From assembly GCF_000143885.2 (NCBI RefSeq), contig NC_018581.1, positions 4,464,001-4,528,000 on the forward strand: 64,000 bases of DNA, given 5' to 3'. Of the stretch, positions 9,544 to 17,423 are shown one piece after another. The translations under genes and the position numbers were made by a program. This DNA comes from Gordonia sp. KTR9. GTDB taxonomy: Bacteria; Actinomycetota; Actinomycetes; Mycobacteriales; Mycobacteriaceae. The notes under the pieces are model-generated. The model was not told where the DNA came from. It did no database searches and saw nothing but the letters and a program-made list of their open reading frames with translations. Numbering within the stretch: the stretch's first letter is position 1; each line of letters opens with the position of its first letter.

Positions 9544-10308
9544 TCAGCCCGCCGTTGCCTTGAGACCGACCGCGGTGACGACGACGTTGACGACGAACAG
9601 CGCCATGAACGAGTACACGACGGTCTCGTTCACGGCATCGCCGACGCCCTTCGCGCCACCCTTGACGTTGAGCCCCTGATAACAGCCGACCATCCCGGCG
9701 AACAAGCCGAACAGCGCGGCCTTGACCATCGAGATCATCAACTCGCCGAAGCCGGTGAGCAGGGTCAGATTGGCCACGAAGGCACCGGGGTTCACGTCCT
9801 GGAGGTAGACGGAGAAGATGAAGCCGCCACCGATGCCGATCGTGCAGACCAGACTGTTGAGCAGGAGCGCCACCCCGGTGGAGGCCACGATGCGGGGCAC
9901 GACCAGACGGTGGATCGGGTTGATGCCGAGCACCTTCATGGCGTCGATCTCTTCGCGGATGGTCCGGGCGCCGAGGTCGGCGCAGATCGCGGTCGCGCCC
10001 GCTCCGGCGACGATCAGGACGGTGACGATCGGACCGATCTGGGTGATCGTGCCGAGCGCGGCACCCGCACCCGAGAGGTCCTGAGCGCCGATCTCGCGCA
10101 ACAGGATGTTCAGCGTGAAGCTGACGAGAACCGTGAACGGGATGGCGACGAGGAGGGTGGGCACCATCGACACACGGGCGATCGCCCAGGACTGTTCGAC
10201 GGTCTCCCGCCACTGGAACGGCCGGTGGAACAACTCGCGCGCCGACTCGACCCCGAGCGCGACGAAATCCCCGATTCCGCTCAAGGGTGTGGCCAGTTTG
10301 CTCAGCAC
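9544..10308 (-). CDS. yrbE4A: YrbE4A permease of the Mce4 importer
   Basis: This 254-residue MlaE-type permease has the family signature (GAGATAICADLGARTIREEI followed by DAMKVLG) and several membrane spans. It starts at GTG 10308 behind a purine-rich GGCCGGAG sequence. It is the first gene of the mce4 set, only 63 bases after hsd4A. Transcription may read through from the KstR-controlled hsd4A promoter or begin locally; no KstR box lies immediately upstream. Confidence 0.94.
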   Translation of the reverse strand: MLSKLATPLSGIGDFVALGVESARELFHRPFQWRETVEQSWAIARVSMVPTLLVAIPFTVLVSFTLNILLREIGAQDLSGAGAALGTITQIGPIVTVLIVAGAGATAICADLGARTIREEIDAMKVLGINPIHRLVVPRIVASTGVALLLNSLVCTIGIGGGFIFSVYLQDVNPGAFVANLTLLTGFGELMISMVKAALFGLFAGMVGCYQGLNVKGGAKGVGDAVNETVVYSFMALFVVNVVVTAVGLKATAG

Positions 10309-10357
10309 CTCCGGCCCCCCTTCACCCTCGCACCATCGCGAAACCTATCACGCACAA

Positions 10358-10382
10358 TTGACCCGAATTGGTCAGTTGACCA
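10358..10382. promoter_or_regulatory. Overlapping inverted repeats between hsd4A and yrbE4A
   Basis: Two overlapping inverted repeats are visible: TTGACC/GGTCA arms at 10358-10374 and TGGTCA/TGACCA with a two-base spacer at 10369-10382. They overlap the hsd4A stop and lie 50-75 bases before yrbE4A. This could be an operator for a local mce4 promoter or a weak terminator stem. It does not match KstR or KstR2 sites. Confidence 0.35.
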
Positions 10383-11262
10383 GAGCGCTTGCCGAGAATG
10401 TGCGTCCCGGATCGCGGTCGGCGAAGTGACCCGTCAGGGTCTTCGCGAGGTCCTCCGCGGACCACGCGTCGCCCTCGGCGACGAAGACCTCGTCGACCGT
10501 TGGCGCGGCCATCAGGGTGACCTTGGGGCCGTAGACGACGAACACCTGGCCGGTGACCGCATCGGAGTCGGGGCCGGCGAGGTAGGACACCAGCCGCACG
10601 ACGTGCTCGGGGTCGAGGGGATCCACGCCCTCGGTGGGGGCGTCGCCGAACACCGACGCGGTCATCGCCGTCCGCGCCCGCGGGCAGATCGCGTTGGCGC
10701 GCACGCCGTATCGTTTGAGGGCGCGCGACGCCGACAGCGTGAGCGCGGTGATACCCGCCTTCGCCGCACCGTAGTTGGCCTGCCCCTCGGGACCGAGCAG
10801 GCCGGCCTCCGACGCGGTGTTGATGATCCGGCCGTAGACCGGACCGCCCGCCTTCTTCGACTCCGCGCGCCAGTGCGACGCGGCGTTTCGGGTGAGCAGG
10901 AAGTGACCGCGCAGATGGACGCGGATCACCAGATCCCACTCGTCGTCGGTCATGTTGAACAGCATCTTGTCGCGCACGACGCCCGCGTTGTTGAGGACGA
11001 TGTCGAGCGAGCCGAGTTGTTCGGTCGCCGTCGCGAGGATCGCGGTGGCCGTGGCCGATTCGCCGATGTCGCCGGGCACCGCGACCGCGCGGCCACCCGC
11101 TGCGGTGATCGTGTCGATCACGTCGCTCTGCTCGAGCGCCGCGGGGAGGTCGTTCACGACGACCGCGGCCCCCTCGGCGGCCAATCCGATGGCCTCCGCG
11201 CGACCGAGTCCTGCACCTGCACCGGTGACGACCGCGACGCGACCGTCCAACGAGTAACCCAC
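10372..11262 (-). CDS. hsd4A: Hsd4A, steroid side-chain 3-hydroxyacyl-CoA / 17-beta-hydroxysteroid dehydrogenase (SDR)
   Basis: This 296-residue short-chain dehydrogenase shows the NAD-binding TGAGAGLG motif near the N-terminus, NNAG, and the catalytic YGAAK with upstream Ser in NTASEAG. The start is GTG 11262, seven bases after AGGAGG. The longer frame to 11511 runs through fdxD out of frame and is not credible. It matches Rv3502c (Hsd4A) by order: mce4 follows downstream, fdxD lies upstream, and chsE4 is divergent. The family enzyme acts on 3-hydroxyacyl-CoA steroid side-chain intermediates and 17-beta-hydroxysteroids. A perfect KstR box lies 24 bases upstream. Confidence 0.9.
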   Translation of the reverse strand: MGYSLDGRVAVVTGAGAGLGRAEAIGLAAEGAAVVVNDLPAALEQSDVIDTITAAGGRAVAVPGDIGESATATAILATATEQLGSLDIVLNNAGVVRDKMLFNMTDDEWDLVIRVHLRGHFLLTRNAASHWRAESKKAGGPVYGRIINTASEAGLLGPEGQANYGAAKAGITALTLSASRALKRYGVRANAICPRARTAMTASVFGDAPTEGVDPLDPEHVVRLVSYLAGPDSDAVTGQVFVVYGPKVTLMAAPTVDEVFVAEGDAWSAEDLAKTLTGHFADRDPGRTFSASALVN

Positions 11263-11285
11263 CCGACATCCTCCTGAGCTAAAAC

Positions 11286-11299
11286 TAGAACCTGTTCTA
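11286..11299. promoter_or_regulatory. KstR box before hsd4A
   Basis: TAGAACCTGTTCTA is a perfect inverted repeat matching the KstR consensus TAGAACnnGTTCTA. It lies between fdxD and the hsd4A start, so hsd4A, possibly with mce4, can be derepressed on its own by 3-oxo-4-cholestenoyl-CoA-type ligands known for KstR. Confidence 0.88.
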
Positions 11300-11344
11300 G
11301 CATGATTCACGAACGGATGGAACCGAACCGCATTTTCGCCCGGA

Positions 11345-11539
11345 TCAGTCCTCCACGACGGCCAGCGCCGACTTCGGACAGTTGGCGGCGACCTGACGCA
11401 GTTCCTCGACGCGGTCGGCGGGGATGTCCTCTTGGAGAATGACCAGGTAGTCGTTGTCATCCAGGTCGAAGAAGTCCGGCGCCATCCCGACACAGATGGC
11501 GTTGGACTCACACAGGTCGAAATCTGCCTTGATACGCAT
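11345..11539 (-). CDS. fdxD: FdxD, small [3Fe-4S]-type ferredoxin
   Basis: This 64-residue acidic protein has Cys10 and Cys16 in CESNAIC and Cys54 in NCPKSA, the three-cysteine pattern of actinobacterial 3Fe-4S ferredoxins. It matches Rv3503c in size and position, between hsd4A and the divergent chsE4. The likely role is electron delivery to a steroid cytochrome P450 such as Cyp125 or to another oxygenase in the pathway; the exact partner is inference. A KstR box lies in the shared promoter with chsE4. Confidence 0.92.
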   Translation of the reverse strand: MRIKADFDLCESNAICVGMAPDFFDLDDNDYLVILQEDIPADRVEELRQVAANCPKSALAVVED

Positions 11540-11593
11540 CGGAACCGTCTCCTCGTCGATGGGTCGCCTGTTGACTGGGCTGTGAGAACAGGT

Positions 11594-11607
11594 TAGAACG
11601 TGTTTCA
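11594..11607. promoter_or_regulatory. KstR box between fdxD and chsE4
   Basis: TAGAACGTGTTTCA matches the KstR core with two changes in the right half. It sits midway between the divergent fdxD and chsE4 starts and can control both. Confidence 0.85.
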
Positions 11608-11686
11608 GAAGTGCACGAGTACTTCGACTGTCAACTTGACCATAAGCCGGGACCGGACGCTAGCCGATCCACCCCTTGGAGTGTCG

Positions 11687-12889
11687 ATGCGCATCGCCTA
11701 TACCGACCAACAAGCCGAGCTCCGTAGGGAACTCCGCGACTACTTCTCCGGCCTCATGACCGAGGATCGTCGTGCCGTCCTGTCCGGCGGCGACGGCGAA
11801 CTCGGCGAGGGCGACGCCTACCGCGACGTCGTCGCCCAGATGGGTGCCGACGGCTGGCTCGCCCTGGGCTGGCCCACCGAGTTCGGCGGTCAGAACCGGT
11901 CGATGATGGACCAGCTGATCTTCACCGACGAGGCAGCGATCGCGGGTGCGCCCGTTCCGTTCCTCACGATCAACTCGGTGGCGCCGACGATCATGAACTA
12001 CGGCTCCGCCGAACAGAAGGCGTACTTCCTGCCGCGGATCGCGGCCGGCAAGCTGCACTTCTCGATCGGGTACTCCGAACCGGGCGCCGGCACCGATCTC
12101 GCGGCCCTTCGGACCACCGCGGTGCGCGATGGCGACGACTACGTCATCAACGGTCAGAAGATGTGGACGAGCCTGGTCGCCTACGCCGACTACATCTGGC
12201 TCGCCTGCCGCACCGATCCGTCGACGCTGGAACCCGGCGGCAAGAAGCACAAGGGCATCTCCATGCTCATCGTGCCCACCACCGCCGAGGGCTTCAGTTA
12301 CACGCCGGTCCACACCATGTCGGGGGTCGACACCAGCGCGACCTACTACCAGGACGTCCGCGTGCCCACGTCGTCGATCGTCGGCGAAGAGGGTGGCGGG
12401 TGGCCGCTGGTCACCAACCAGCTCAATCACGAGCGGGTCGCGCTGTGCAGCGCGGCACCGATCCAGACCGCGCTGCGCGAGACGGTCGCGTGGGCGCAGC
12501 AGACCAAGACCGGCGACGGTCATCGGGTCATCGACGCCCCCTGGGTGCAGCAGAATCTGGCCCGGGTGCATGCCAAGGTCGAGTTCCTCAAGCTGATCAA
12601 CTGGAAGATCGCCTCGGTCGCCAGCTCCGGCGGATCGCCGAGTCCGGCCGATGCCTCGGCGACGAAGGTCTACGGCACCGAGTTCGCCACCGAGGCCTAT
12701 CGACTGCTGATGGAGGTCGTCGGACCCGCCGCGACGCTGCGTACCGGCAGCACGGGCGCCCACCTCAACGGACGCCTGGAACGGTTCCAGCGCACCTCAC
12801 TCATCCTCACTTTCGGAGGCGGCACCAACGAGATCCAGCGCGACATCATCGCGATGCTCGCTCTCGGCCTGCCGCACCAGCGTCGCTGA
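11687..12889 (+). CDS. chsE4: ChsE4 (FadE26), steroid acyl-CoA dehydrogenase alpha-type subunit
   Basis: This 400-residue acyl-CoA dehydrogenase has the family segments FSIGYSEPGAGTDLAALRT, MWTSLV and the C-terminal FGGGTNEIQRDIIA. The ATG at 11687 follows GGAG. A frame from 11600 would add 29 residues overlapping the KstR box and is less likely. It matches Rv3504. FadE26 and FadE27 form a heterotetramer that dehydrogenates CoA-activated steroid side chains; FAD and active-site contributions are split between subunits by family knowledge. Its partner chsE5 follows after a 94-base gap that holds a dispersed repeat. Confidence 0.93.
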   Translation: MRIAYTDQQAELRRELRDYFSGLMTEDRRAVLSGGDGELGEGDAYRDVVAQMGADGWLALGWPTEFGGQNRSMMDQLIFTDEAAIAGAPVPFLTINSVAPTIMNYGSAEQKAYFLPRIAAGKLHFSIGYSEPGAGTDLAALRTTAVRDGDDYVINGQKMWTSLVAYADYIWLACRTDPSTLEPGGKKHKGISMLIVPTTAEGFSYTPVHTMSGVDTSATYYQDVRVPTSSIVGEEGGGWPLVTNQLNHERVALCSAAPIQTALRETVAWAQQTKTGDGHRVIDAPWVQQNLARVHAKVEFLKLINWKIASVASSGGSPSPADASATKVYGTEFATEAYRLLMEVVGPAATLRTGSTGAHLNGRLERFQRTSLILTFGGGTNEIQRDIIAMLALGLPHQRR

Positions 12890-12900
12890 CAGAGCCCGCC

Positions 12901-12956
12901 CCGCTGGTTGAGTAGCCACGAGCGAGCGCAGCGAGCACGCGGCGTATCGAAACCAC
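12901..12956. repeat. Dispersed genomic repeat between chsE4 and chsE5
   Basis: The sequence begins GCTGGTTGAGTAGCCACGAG and runs through GCGAGCGCAGCGAGCACGC to GGCGTATCGAAACCAC. This type of short intergenic repeat is widespread in Gordonia and related genomes (recalled pattern, not searched here). It separates two subunit genes that are otherwise a single operon. Confidence 0.5.
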
Positions 12957-12983
12957 CCCGCACCCCGAACATGGAGACACACC

Positions 12984-14108
12984 ATGGATTTCTCGCTTCC
13001 CGAATCCGGCGCCGACGTCCGCGGCCTCGCGCGCGACATCGCGACGTCGATCAGCACCCCCGAACGGGTCGCCGACCTGGAGGCCACGCGTGCCGCGCTC
13101 GACGCGGACCTGTGGCGCGAACTCGGCGGTGCCGGACTCCTCGGCCTCGAGCTGTCCTCCGAAACCGTCGGTGATGCCGGTGGCGATCTCGGCGTCGTCG
13201 AGAACGCGCTCGTGGCCACCGAACTCGGCCGGGCACTGGCCCGCGTGCCGTTCGGTCCCCACGCGATCGCCGCCCTGCCGGTGATCTCCGCCCAGGGTTC
13301 GGCGCAGCTCCGCGACCGGGTCCTCGCCGCCGCAGCCACCGGTGACGCGGTGCTCACGGTCGCCGTGGAGGAAGACCTGGCCACCGACCTGCGCTCCCCC
13401 ACCGCCACGTTGTCGACGGAGGGAACACTCACCGGGGTCAAGGTCGACGTTCCTTATGCCGAGGCCGCGGACATGTTCGTGGTCACCGTATCCGGACCCG
13501 ACGGCGTCGTGGCGGTGGTCGTGGCCGCCGATGCCCCGGGAGTCGTCGTCACCCCCACCCCGTCCACCGGGCTGATCCCCTCGGCTCAGGTCGAGTTCGA
13601 CAGCACGCCGGTGTCCGGTGACGCCGTTCTCGGCGGCGGCGCCGACACGGCCGCGACACTCGTGGCCCGCGCTACCTTGGCGTGTTGCGCCGAACAGACC
13701 GGCATCGTCGAACGCGGACTCGAACTCACCGCCGAGTATGCCCGCGAGCGTGAGCAATTCGGTCGTGCCATCGGGTCGTTCCAGGCGGTGGCCCAGCGGC
13801 TCGCCGACGGGTACATCGATGCGCAGGGGCTGGCACTCACGACGACGCAGGCGGCCTGGCTGCTCGACCACTCGACCGGCCACACGCCGGAGCTGCAGAA
13901 CGCGGTCGCGACGGCCAAGTTCTGGGCCGCCGAGGCCGGCCACCGGGTGGCGCACACGGCCGTGCACGTGCACGGTGGCGTCGGCCTCGACACCAGCCAC
14001 CAGGTGCACCGATACTTCCTGCGCGCCAAGCACAACGAGTTCGCGTTCGGCTCGGCCACCGCATCGGTGCGGGTCATCGGAGCCGAACTGGCCGCCGCGC
14101 CGGCGTGA
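12984..14108 (+). CDS. chsE5: ChsE5 (FadE27), steroid acyl-CoA dehydrogenase beta-type subunit
   Basis: This 374-residue protein is an acyl-CoA dehydrogenase-fold subunit with a divergent N-terminal half and a conserved C-terminal helical domain (REREQFGRAIGSFQAVAQRL and HVHGGVGLDTSHQVHRYF). It matches Rv3505 in order and size, and would pair with ChsE4 in an alpha2beta2 enzyme. The ATG at 12984 follows ACATGGAGACACACC, with GGAGA as ribosome binding site. The stop overlaps the fadD17 start as GTGA. Confidence 0.93.
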   Translation: MDFSLPESGADVRGLARDIATSISTPERVADLEATRAALDADLWRELGGAGLLGLELSSETVGDAGGDLGVVENALVATELGRALARVPFGPHAIAALPVISAQGSAQLRDRVLAAAATGDAVLTVAVEEDLATDLRSPTATLSTEGTLTGVKVDVPYAEAADMFVVTVSGPDGVVAVVVAADAPGVVVTPTPSTGLIPSAQVEFDSTPVSGDAVLGGGADTAATLVARATLACCAEQTGIVERGLELTAEYAREREQFGRAIGSFQAVAQRLADGYIDAQGLALTTTQAAWLLDHSTGHTPELQNAVATAKFWAAEAGHRVAHTAVHVHGGVGLDTSHQVHRYFLRAKHNEFAFGSATASVRVIGAELAAAPA

Positions 14109-15634
14109 ACCAGCCGGTCGCGGTGCGCGCCCGCACGGTCGCCGATCTACTCGCGCCACTGACCGCGGTCGAGGATCGCGGGGTCTGGTTCGAGGGCGGG
14201 TTCTGTTCGTGGGCCGACCATCTCGTCGGCGCGGCACGGCGAGCCGGGGTGTTGCGCAGCCGGTTGTCGGATGACCGCCCGCGCCACGTGGGCGTCCTGC
14301 TCGCCAACACCCCGGAGTTCAGCGCGCTGTTCGCCGCGGCGGCACGCCACGGATTCGTGCTGGTCGGTCTCAACACCACACGCCGCGGCAACGCCCTCGC
14401 CGCCGATATCGCCCGCGCCGACTGCCAGATCGTGCTGTGCGACGGGGACACCCGGCATCTGCTCGACGGCCTCGAGCTCGGCGGAGCACGCGTCGTCGAC
14501 GTCGATTCACCCGAATGGACGGCCGCGGTGACCGCGAGCGACCCGGCGCCCCTCGCCGAACCGGCACCGGACGACCTCATGATGCTGATCTTCACCTCGG
14601 GGACGACCGGCGATCCCAAGGCGGTGCGATGTACGCACCGGACCTTCGCCACCAGCGGCCCGATGCTCGCCGAACGTTTCGGTCTCGGCCCGGATGACGT
14701 CGCCTACCTCTCGATGCCGATGTTCCACTCCAACGCGATGATCGCCGGGTGGTGCGTCGCGGTGTCCGGCGGAGCCTCGATCGCGTTGCGGCGCAGCTTC
14801 TCCGCGCGCGGGTTCGTCGAGGACGTCCACCGGTACGGCGTGACGTATGCCAACTACGTCGGCAAACCGCTGAACTACATCCTCGCGACCGAGCCCCACC
14901 CCGACGACGCCACCAGTTCACTGCGGGTCATGTACGGCAACGAGGCGTCGGCCCGTGACCGGCGCCGGTTCGCCGAGCGCTTCGGCTGCCGCGTCGTCGA
15001 CGGTTTCGGGTCCACCGAGGGCGGGGTGGCCATCACCCGGACCCCAGACACACCCGACGATGCCCTGGGCCCGCTGCGTGCACCTACGGCGGTCGTCGAC
15101 GTCGAGACCGGTGAGCCCGTTCCGGCCGGGGTGGTCGGTGAGATCGTGAACCTCTCGGGGCCCGGACTCTTCGCCGGCTACCACAACGACCCCGGCGCCA
15201 CCGCCGAACGCCTGCGCGGCGGGATCTATCACACCGGCGACCTCGCCTGGGTCGACGACGAGGGTTATCTGCACTTCGCCGGGCGCCTCGGCGACTGGTT
15301 GCGCGTCGACGGTGAGAACATGGGCACCGGACCCATCGAGCGAATCCTGCTGCGGCATCCGGACATCCGGCAGGCCGCCGTGCACGGCGTGCCTGTGGAG
15401 ATCGGCGACGAGATCGAGGCGGTCCTCGTCGCCGACGGACTCACCGCCGACGATCTCTCCGAGTTCCTCTCCGCCCAGGACGATCTCGGGCCGAAACAGT
15501 GGCCGCACCGGGTGCGGATCGTCGCCGAACTCCCGGAGACGGCGACCTTCAAGACCGTCAAGCGCCTGCTGGCCTCCGACACGACCCCGCCCACGTGGCG
15601 GCGTGACGGCGGGACCTACCGCGCCGCGACGTAG
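14105..15634 (+). CDS. fadD17: FadD17, steroid side-chain acyl-CoA synthetase
   Basis: This 509-residue member of the ANL ligase family has the ATP/AMP-binding signature FTSGTTGDPKA at residues 163-173, the FGSTEGG motif and a C-terminal YHTGDLAWVDDEGYLHFAGR region. It matches Rv3506, which activates steroids with a shortened (C5) side chain. The GTG start overlaps the chsE5 stop by four bases, so chsE4, chsE5 and fadD17 form one operon from the KstR box at 11594. A strong palindrome lies 17 bases downstream. Confidence 0.9.
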   Translation: MNQPVAVRARTVADLLAPLTAVEDRGVWFEGGFCSWADHLVGAARRAGVLRSRLSDDRPRHVGVLLANTPEFSALFAAAARHGFVLVGLNTTRRGNALAADIARADCQIVLCDGDTRHLLDGLELGGARVVDVDSPEWTAAVTASDPAPLAEPAPDDLMMLIFTSGTTGDPKAVRCTHRTFATSGPMLAERFGLGPDDVAYLSMPMFHSNAMIAGWCVAVSGGASIALRRSFSARGFVEDVHRYGVTYANYVGKPLNYILATEPHPDDATSSLRVMYGNEASARDRRRFAERFGCRVVDGFGSTEGGVAITRTPDTPDDALGPLRAPTAVVDVETGEPVPAGVVGEIVNLSGPGLFAGYHNDPGATAERLRGGIYHTGDLAWVDDEGYLHFAGRLGDWLRVDGENMGTGPIERILLRHPDIRQAAVHGVPVEIGDEIEAVLVADGLTADDLSEFLSAQDDLGPKQWPHRVRIVAELPETATFKTVKRLLASDTTPPTWRRDGGTYRAAT

Positions 15635-15650
15635 AGCCTCGACCCCCGCG

Positions 15651-15698
15651 ATCCGTATGACGTTGTGCCCGGAATCCGGGCACAACGTCATACGGATT
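15651..15698. terminator. Long perfect palindrome after fadD17
   Basis: A 23-base arm at 15651-15673 (ATCCGTATGACGTTGTGCCC plus GGA) is followed by one unpaired base and its exact complement at 15675-15697. A run of T begins at once. The hairpin and T run suit a Rho-independent terminator for chsE4-chsE5-fadD17. Its unusual length, with almost no loop, also resembles a mobile palindromic element. Confidence 0.7.
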
Positions 15699-15817
15699 TT
15701 CGACGCTTGCTTGTGGATGTCGTTCTCTGCTCGCGGTCGTCACGCACTACGTTGACAGCGCGCAGTCCGGTACGCGCCGACCGTGCTAGCTTCTACGCAC
15801 ACTCTCGGGGGGAGACG

Positions 15818-16072
15818 ATGGCAGATCTGACCGTGGATCCACGCTATTTCGGTCGTCGCACACCGTTTGTCGCGATTGCTGCGGTGGCCCTGTCGTTCGT
15901 TGCGTACGCACTCCTCTGGGGTCTCGGTGTGATGCTCGCGCTGCTCGCCCTGCTCGGAGGTGCTCTGTGCATGCTCTTCCCTGGCCCGGCGAGACAGACG
16001 GGGACCGGGGTTGTGGTCGGCATCATCGTGTTCGTAGCGGGTTTCGCCGCGTTCCTGCTGACGAACCTCTGA
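15818..16072 (+). CDS. Small membrane protein of unknown function
   Basis: This 84-residue protein has two or three hydrophobic segments (FVAIAAVALSFVAYALLWGL, VMLALLALLGGALCMLF, VVVGIIVFVAGFAAFLLTNL). The ATG at 15818 follows GGGGGGAGACG, a good ribosome binding site. I do not recognise a family. It lies in an accessory patch between fadD17 and fadD19 where mycobacteria carry PE/PPE genes. A role in steroid metabolism is not evident. Confidence 0.65.
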   Translation: MADLTVDPRYFGRRTPFVAIAAVALSFVAYALLWGLGVMLALLALLGGALCMLFPGPARQTGTGVVVGIIVFVAGFAAFLLTNL

Positions 16073-16097
16073 CAGGAGGTCCTGACCCACCCGGCGA

Positions 16098-16375
16098 TGT
16101 GACGATCACGCCGTCGGCGTCGGGGAACTCCGTCACCGTGACCGTCACGAACAGGTCCGCGGCGGTGGTCGGGTGCAAGATGTTCGGGCTGCCCGCGGGG
16201 TCGGTCGCCGACAGCGAGTCCCGTGCCACCGTTCGGTTACGTCAACCCCGTCGACCCGCGTGCGCTGATCGCACCGACCCCCATGCCCCCGGGCCCGTGT
16301 CCGGACGCGAGCTGTCTCCCGCCTGACGTCGCCGACGTCGTCGACGACCTGTGGGGCGAGTACACCTCGCCATAG
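16098..16375 (+). pseudogene. Decayed gene remnant with a frame change
   Basis: One frame gives a protein-like segment DVTITPSASGNSVTVTVTNR and on to GLPAGSVADSES. A shift of one base near 16231 then opens PFGYVNPVDPRALIAPTP, ending in DVADVVDDLWGEYTSP and a stop. Neither half has a convincing start, so this looks like the broken 3' part of an exported or surface protein gene. The region 16376-16649 downstream holds nothing I can recognise. Confidence 0.3.
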
Positions 16376-16649
16376 TTCGACCGTCGCACCGGTCACCATC
16401 GCTCGCCGCAACGGTCGTTCCGATGCGGGGGTTCCGCCGACACCTCGATTGGTGACGTATTGCCCGGTTGGACCGGCATGTGGTTGGACTCACGTGGCGC
16501 TGACGGCCGACTTCGGGTGCTCTGGGAGTTGGGAACTGCCGAATTCGGGCGTCCCCGACGGGACCGACCGCCGGTGCTGCCGAGTTACACATTCCCGTTC
16601 GAAGGCCTATCGCGACCACAGCCCTACTGGCAGGACTGGAGCCCAACCG

Positions 16650-17402
16650 ATGACCGTTGTCGAACGCGCCGCATCCACTGCCGACTCCCGCGGCGAATCA
16701 ACCCGAAAACAGCTGTTGGGCCCGTTCTACGACGGGCGGGAGATGGTTCTCGCAGCCGTCCTCGCCGCGTTGGCGGGCGCCACCGGCGCCGCGGCGTGGC
16801 TGTACTCCTCCGGCTGGTACGTGACCTTCATGACGGGCAACAGCGAACGGCTGGTGCTCGAGCACATCAAGGGGGCGCATCGTCTCGGTTTCACAGCTCT
16901 GGTCACCGTGATCGTCTTCGTTCTCGGCGTATTCGTGGCCACCTTGGCGCGAATGTATATATGGCGCAAGGCTCGGCACGGGGCGACGATGCTGACCGCG
17001 GGTTCGACGATCGCGGCATGGCTCATCGACATCGGCCTGGAGAACGGCAATCGCGAATTCGGCGCCGGCCCTGTCCTCTGCCTGGCCTTCGGTCTCGGCG
17101 CACTCAACACCTCGATCAGCCGCAAGGGCGAGGTCGTCATGCCCTTGTCTTATGTGACCGGCACGTTGGTGAAAATCGGCCAGGGTGCCGGGTTACACGT
17201 GGCCGGCGTCAAACGACGGGGATGGGTCGCTCACCTGAGTACCTACGCGGGATTCCTGGCCGGCGCAGGATTCGGCGGCCTCCTGTTCAACGCCTTCGAC
17301 GAACGGAACTCGCTGCTGACCTTGGCCGTGGTCGCGGTTGTCGCGGCGGCGATCACGTGGCGCCTGGATCATCCGAAATTCTTGCGTGCCGATGTCCGCT
17401 GA
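16650..17402 (+). CDS. DUF1275 (YoaK-type) membrane protein
   Basis: This 250-residue membrane protein carries the family landmark YVTFMTGNSERLVL after the first membrane segment, GALNTSISRKGEVVMPLSYVTGTL in the middle, and about six hydrophobic spans. I start it at ATG 16650; the open frame continues upstream to 16449 but the added residues have no family match. DUF1275 proteins are predicted membrane proteins of unknown transport function. It converges with the nitronate monooxygenase-like gene. Confidence 0.8.
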   Translation: MTVVERAASTADSRGESTRKQLLGPFYDGREMVLAAVLAALAGATGAAAWLYSSGWYVTFMTGNSERLVLEHIKGAHRLGFTALVTVIVFVLGVFVATLARMYIWRKARHGATMLTAGSTIAAWLIDIGLENGNREFGAGPVLCLAFGLGALNTSISRKGEVVMPLSYVTGTLVKIGQGAGLHVAGVKRRGWVAHLSTYAGFLAGAGFGGLLFNAFDERNSLLTLAVVAVVAAAITWRLDHPKFLRADVR

Positions 17403-17423
17403 CATGACGTTGCGCTCAGCCCC

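Noticed and set aside
7766..10213. An 815-residue minus-strand frame across yrbE4A-yrbE4B-mce4A
   Set aside because: It is an Arg/Asp-rich out-of-frame shadow of recognised permease and Mce genes.
10309..10371. KstR box directly before yrbE4A
   Set aside because: No TAGAACnnGTTCTA-like core is present; the repeats there are TTGACC/GGTCA type.
8671..11277. An 868-residue plus-strand frame antisense to mce4A, yrbE4AB and hsd4A
   Set aside because: It has Asp/His/Arg-rich low-complexity composition typical of the reverse of GC-rich genes, and the opposite strand holds clear gene families.
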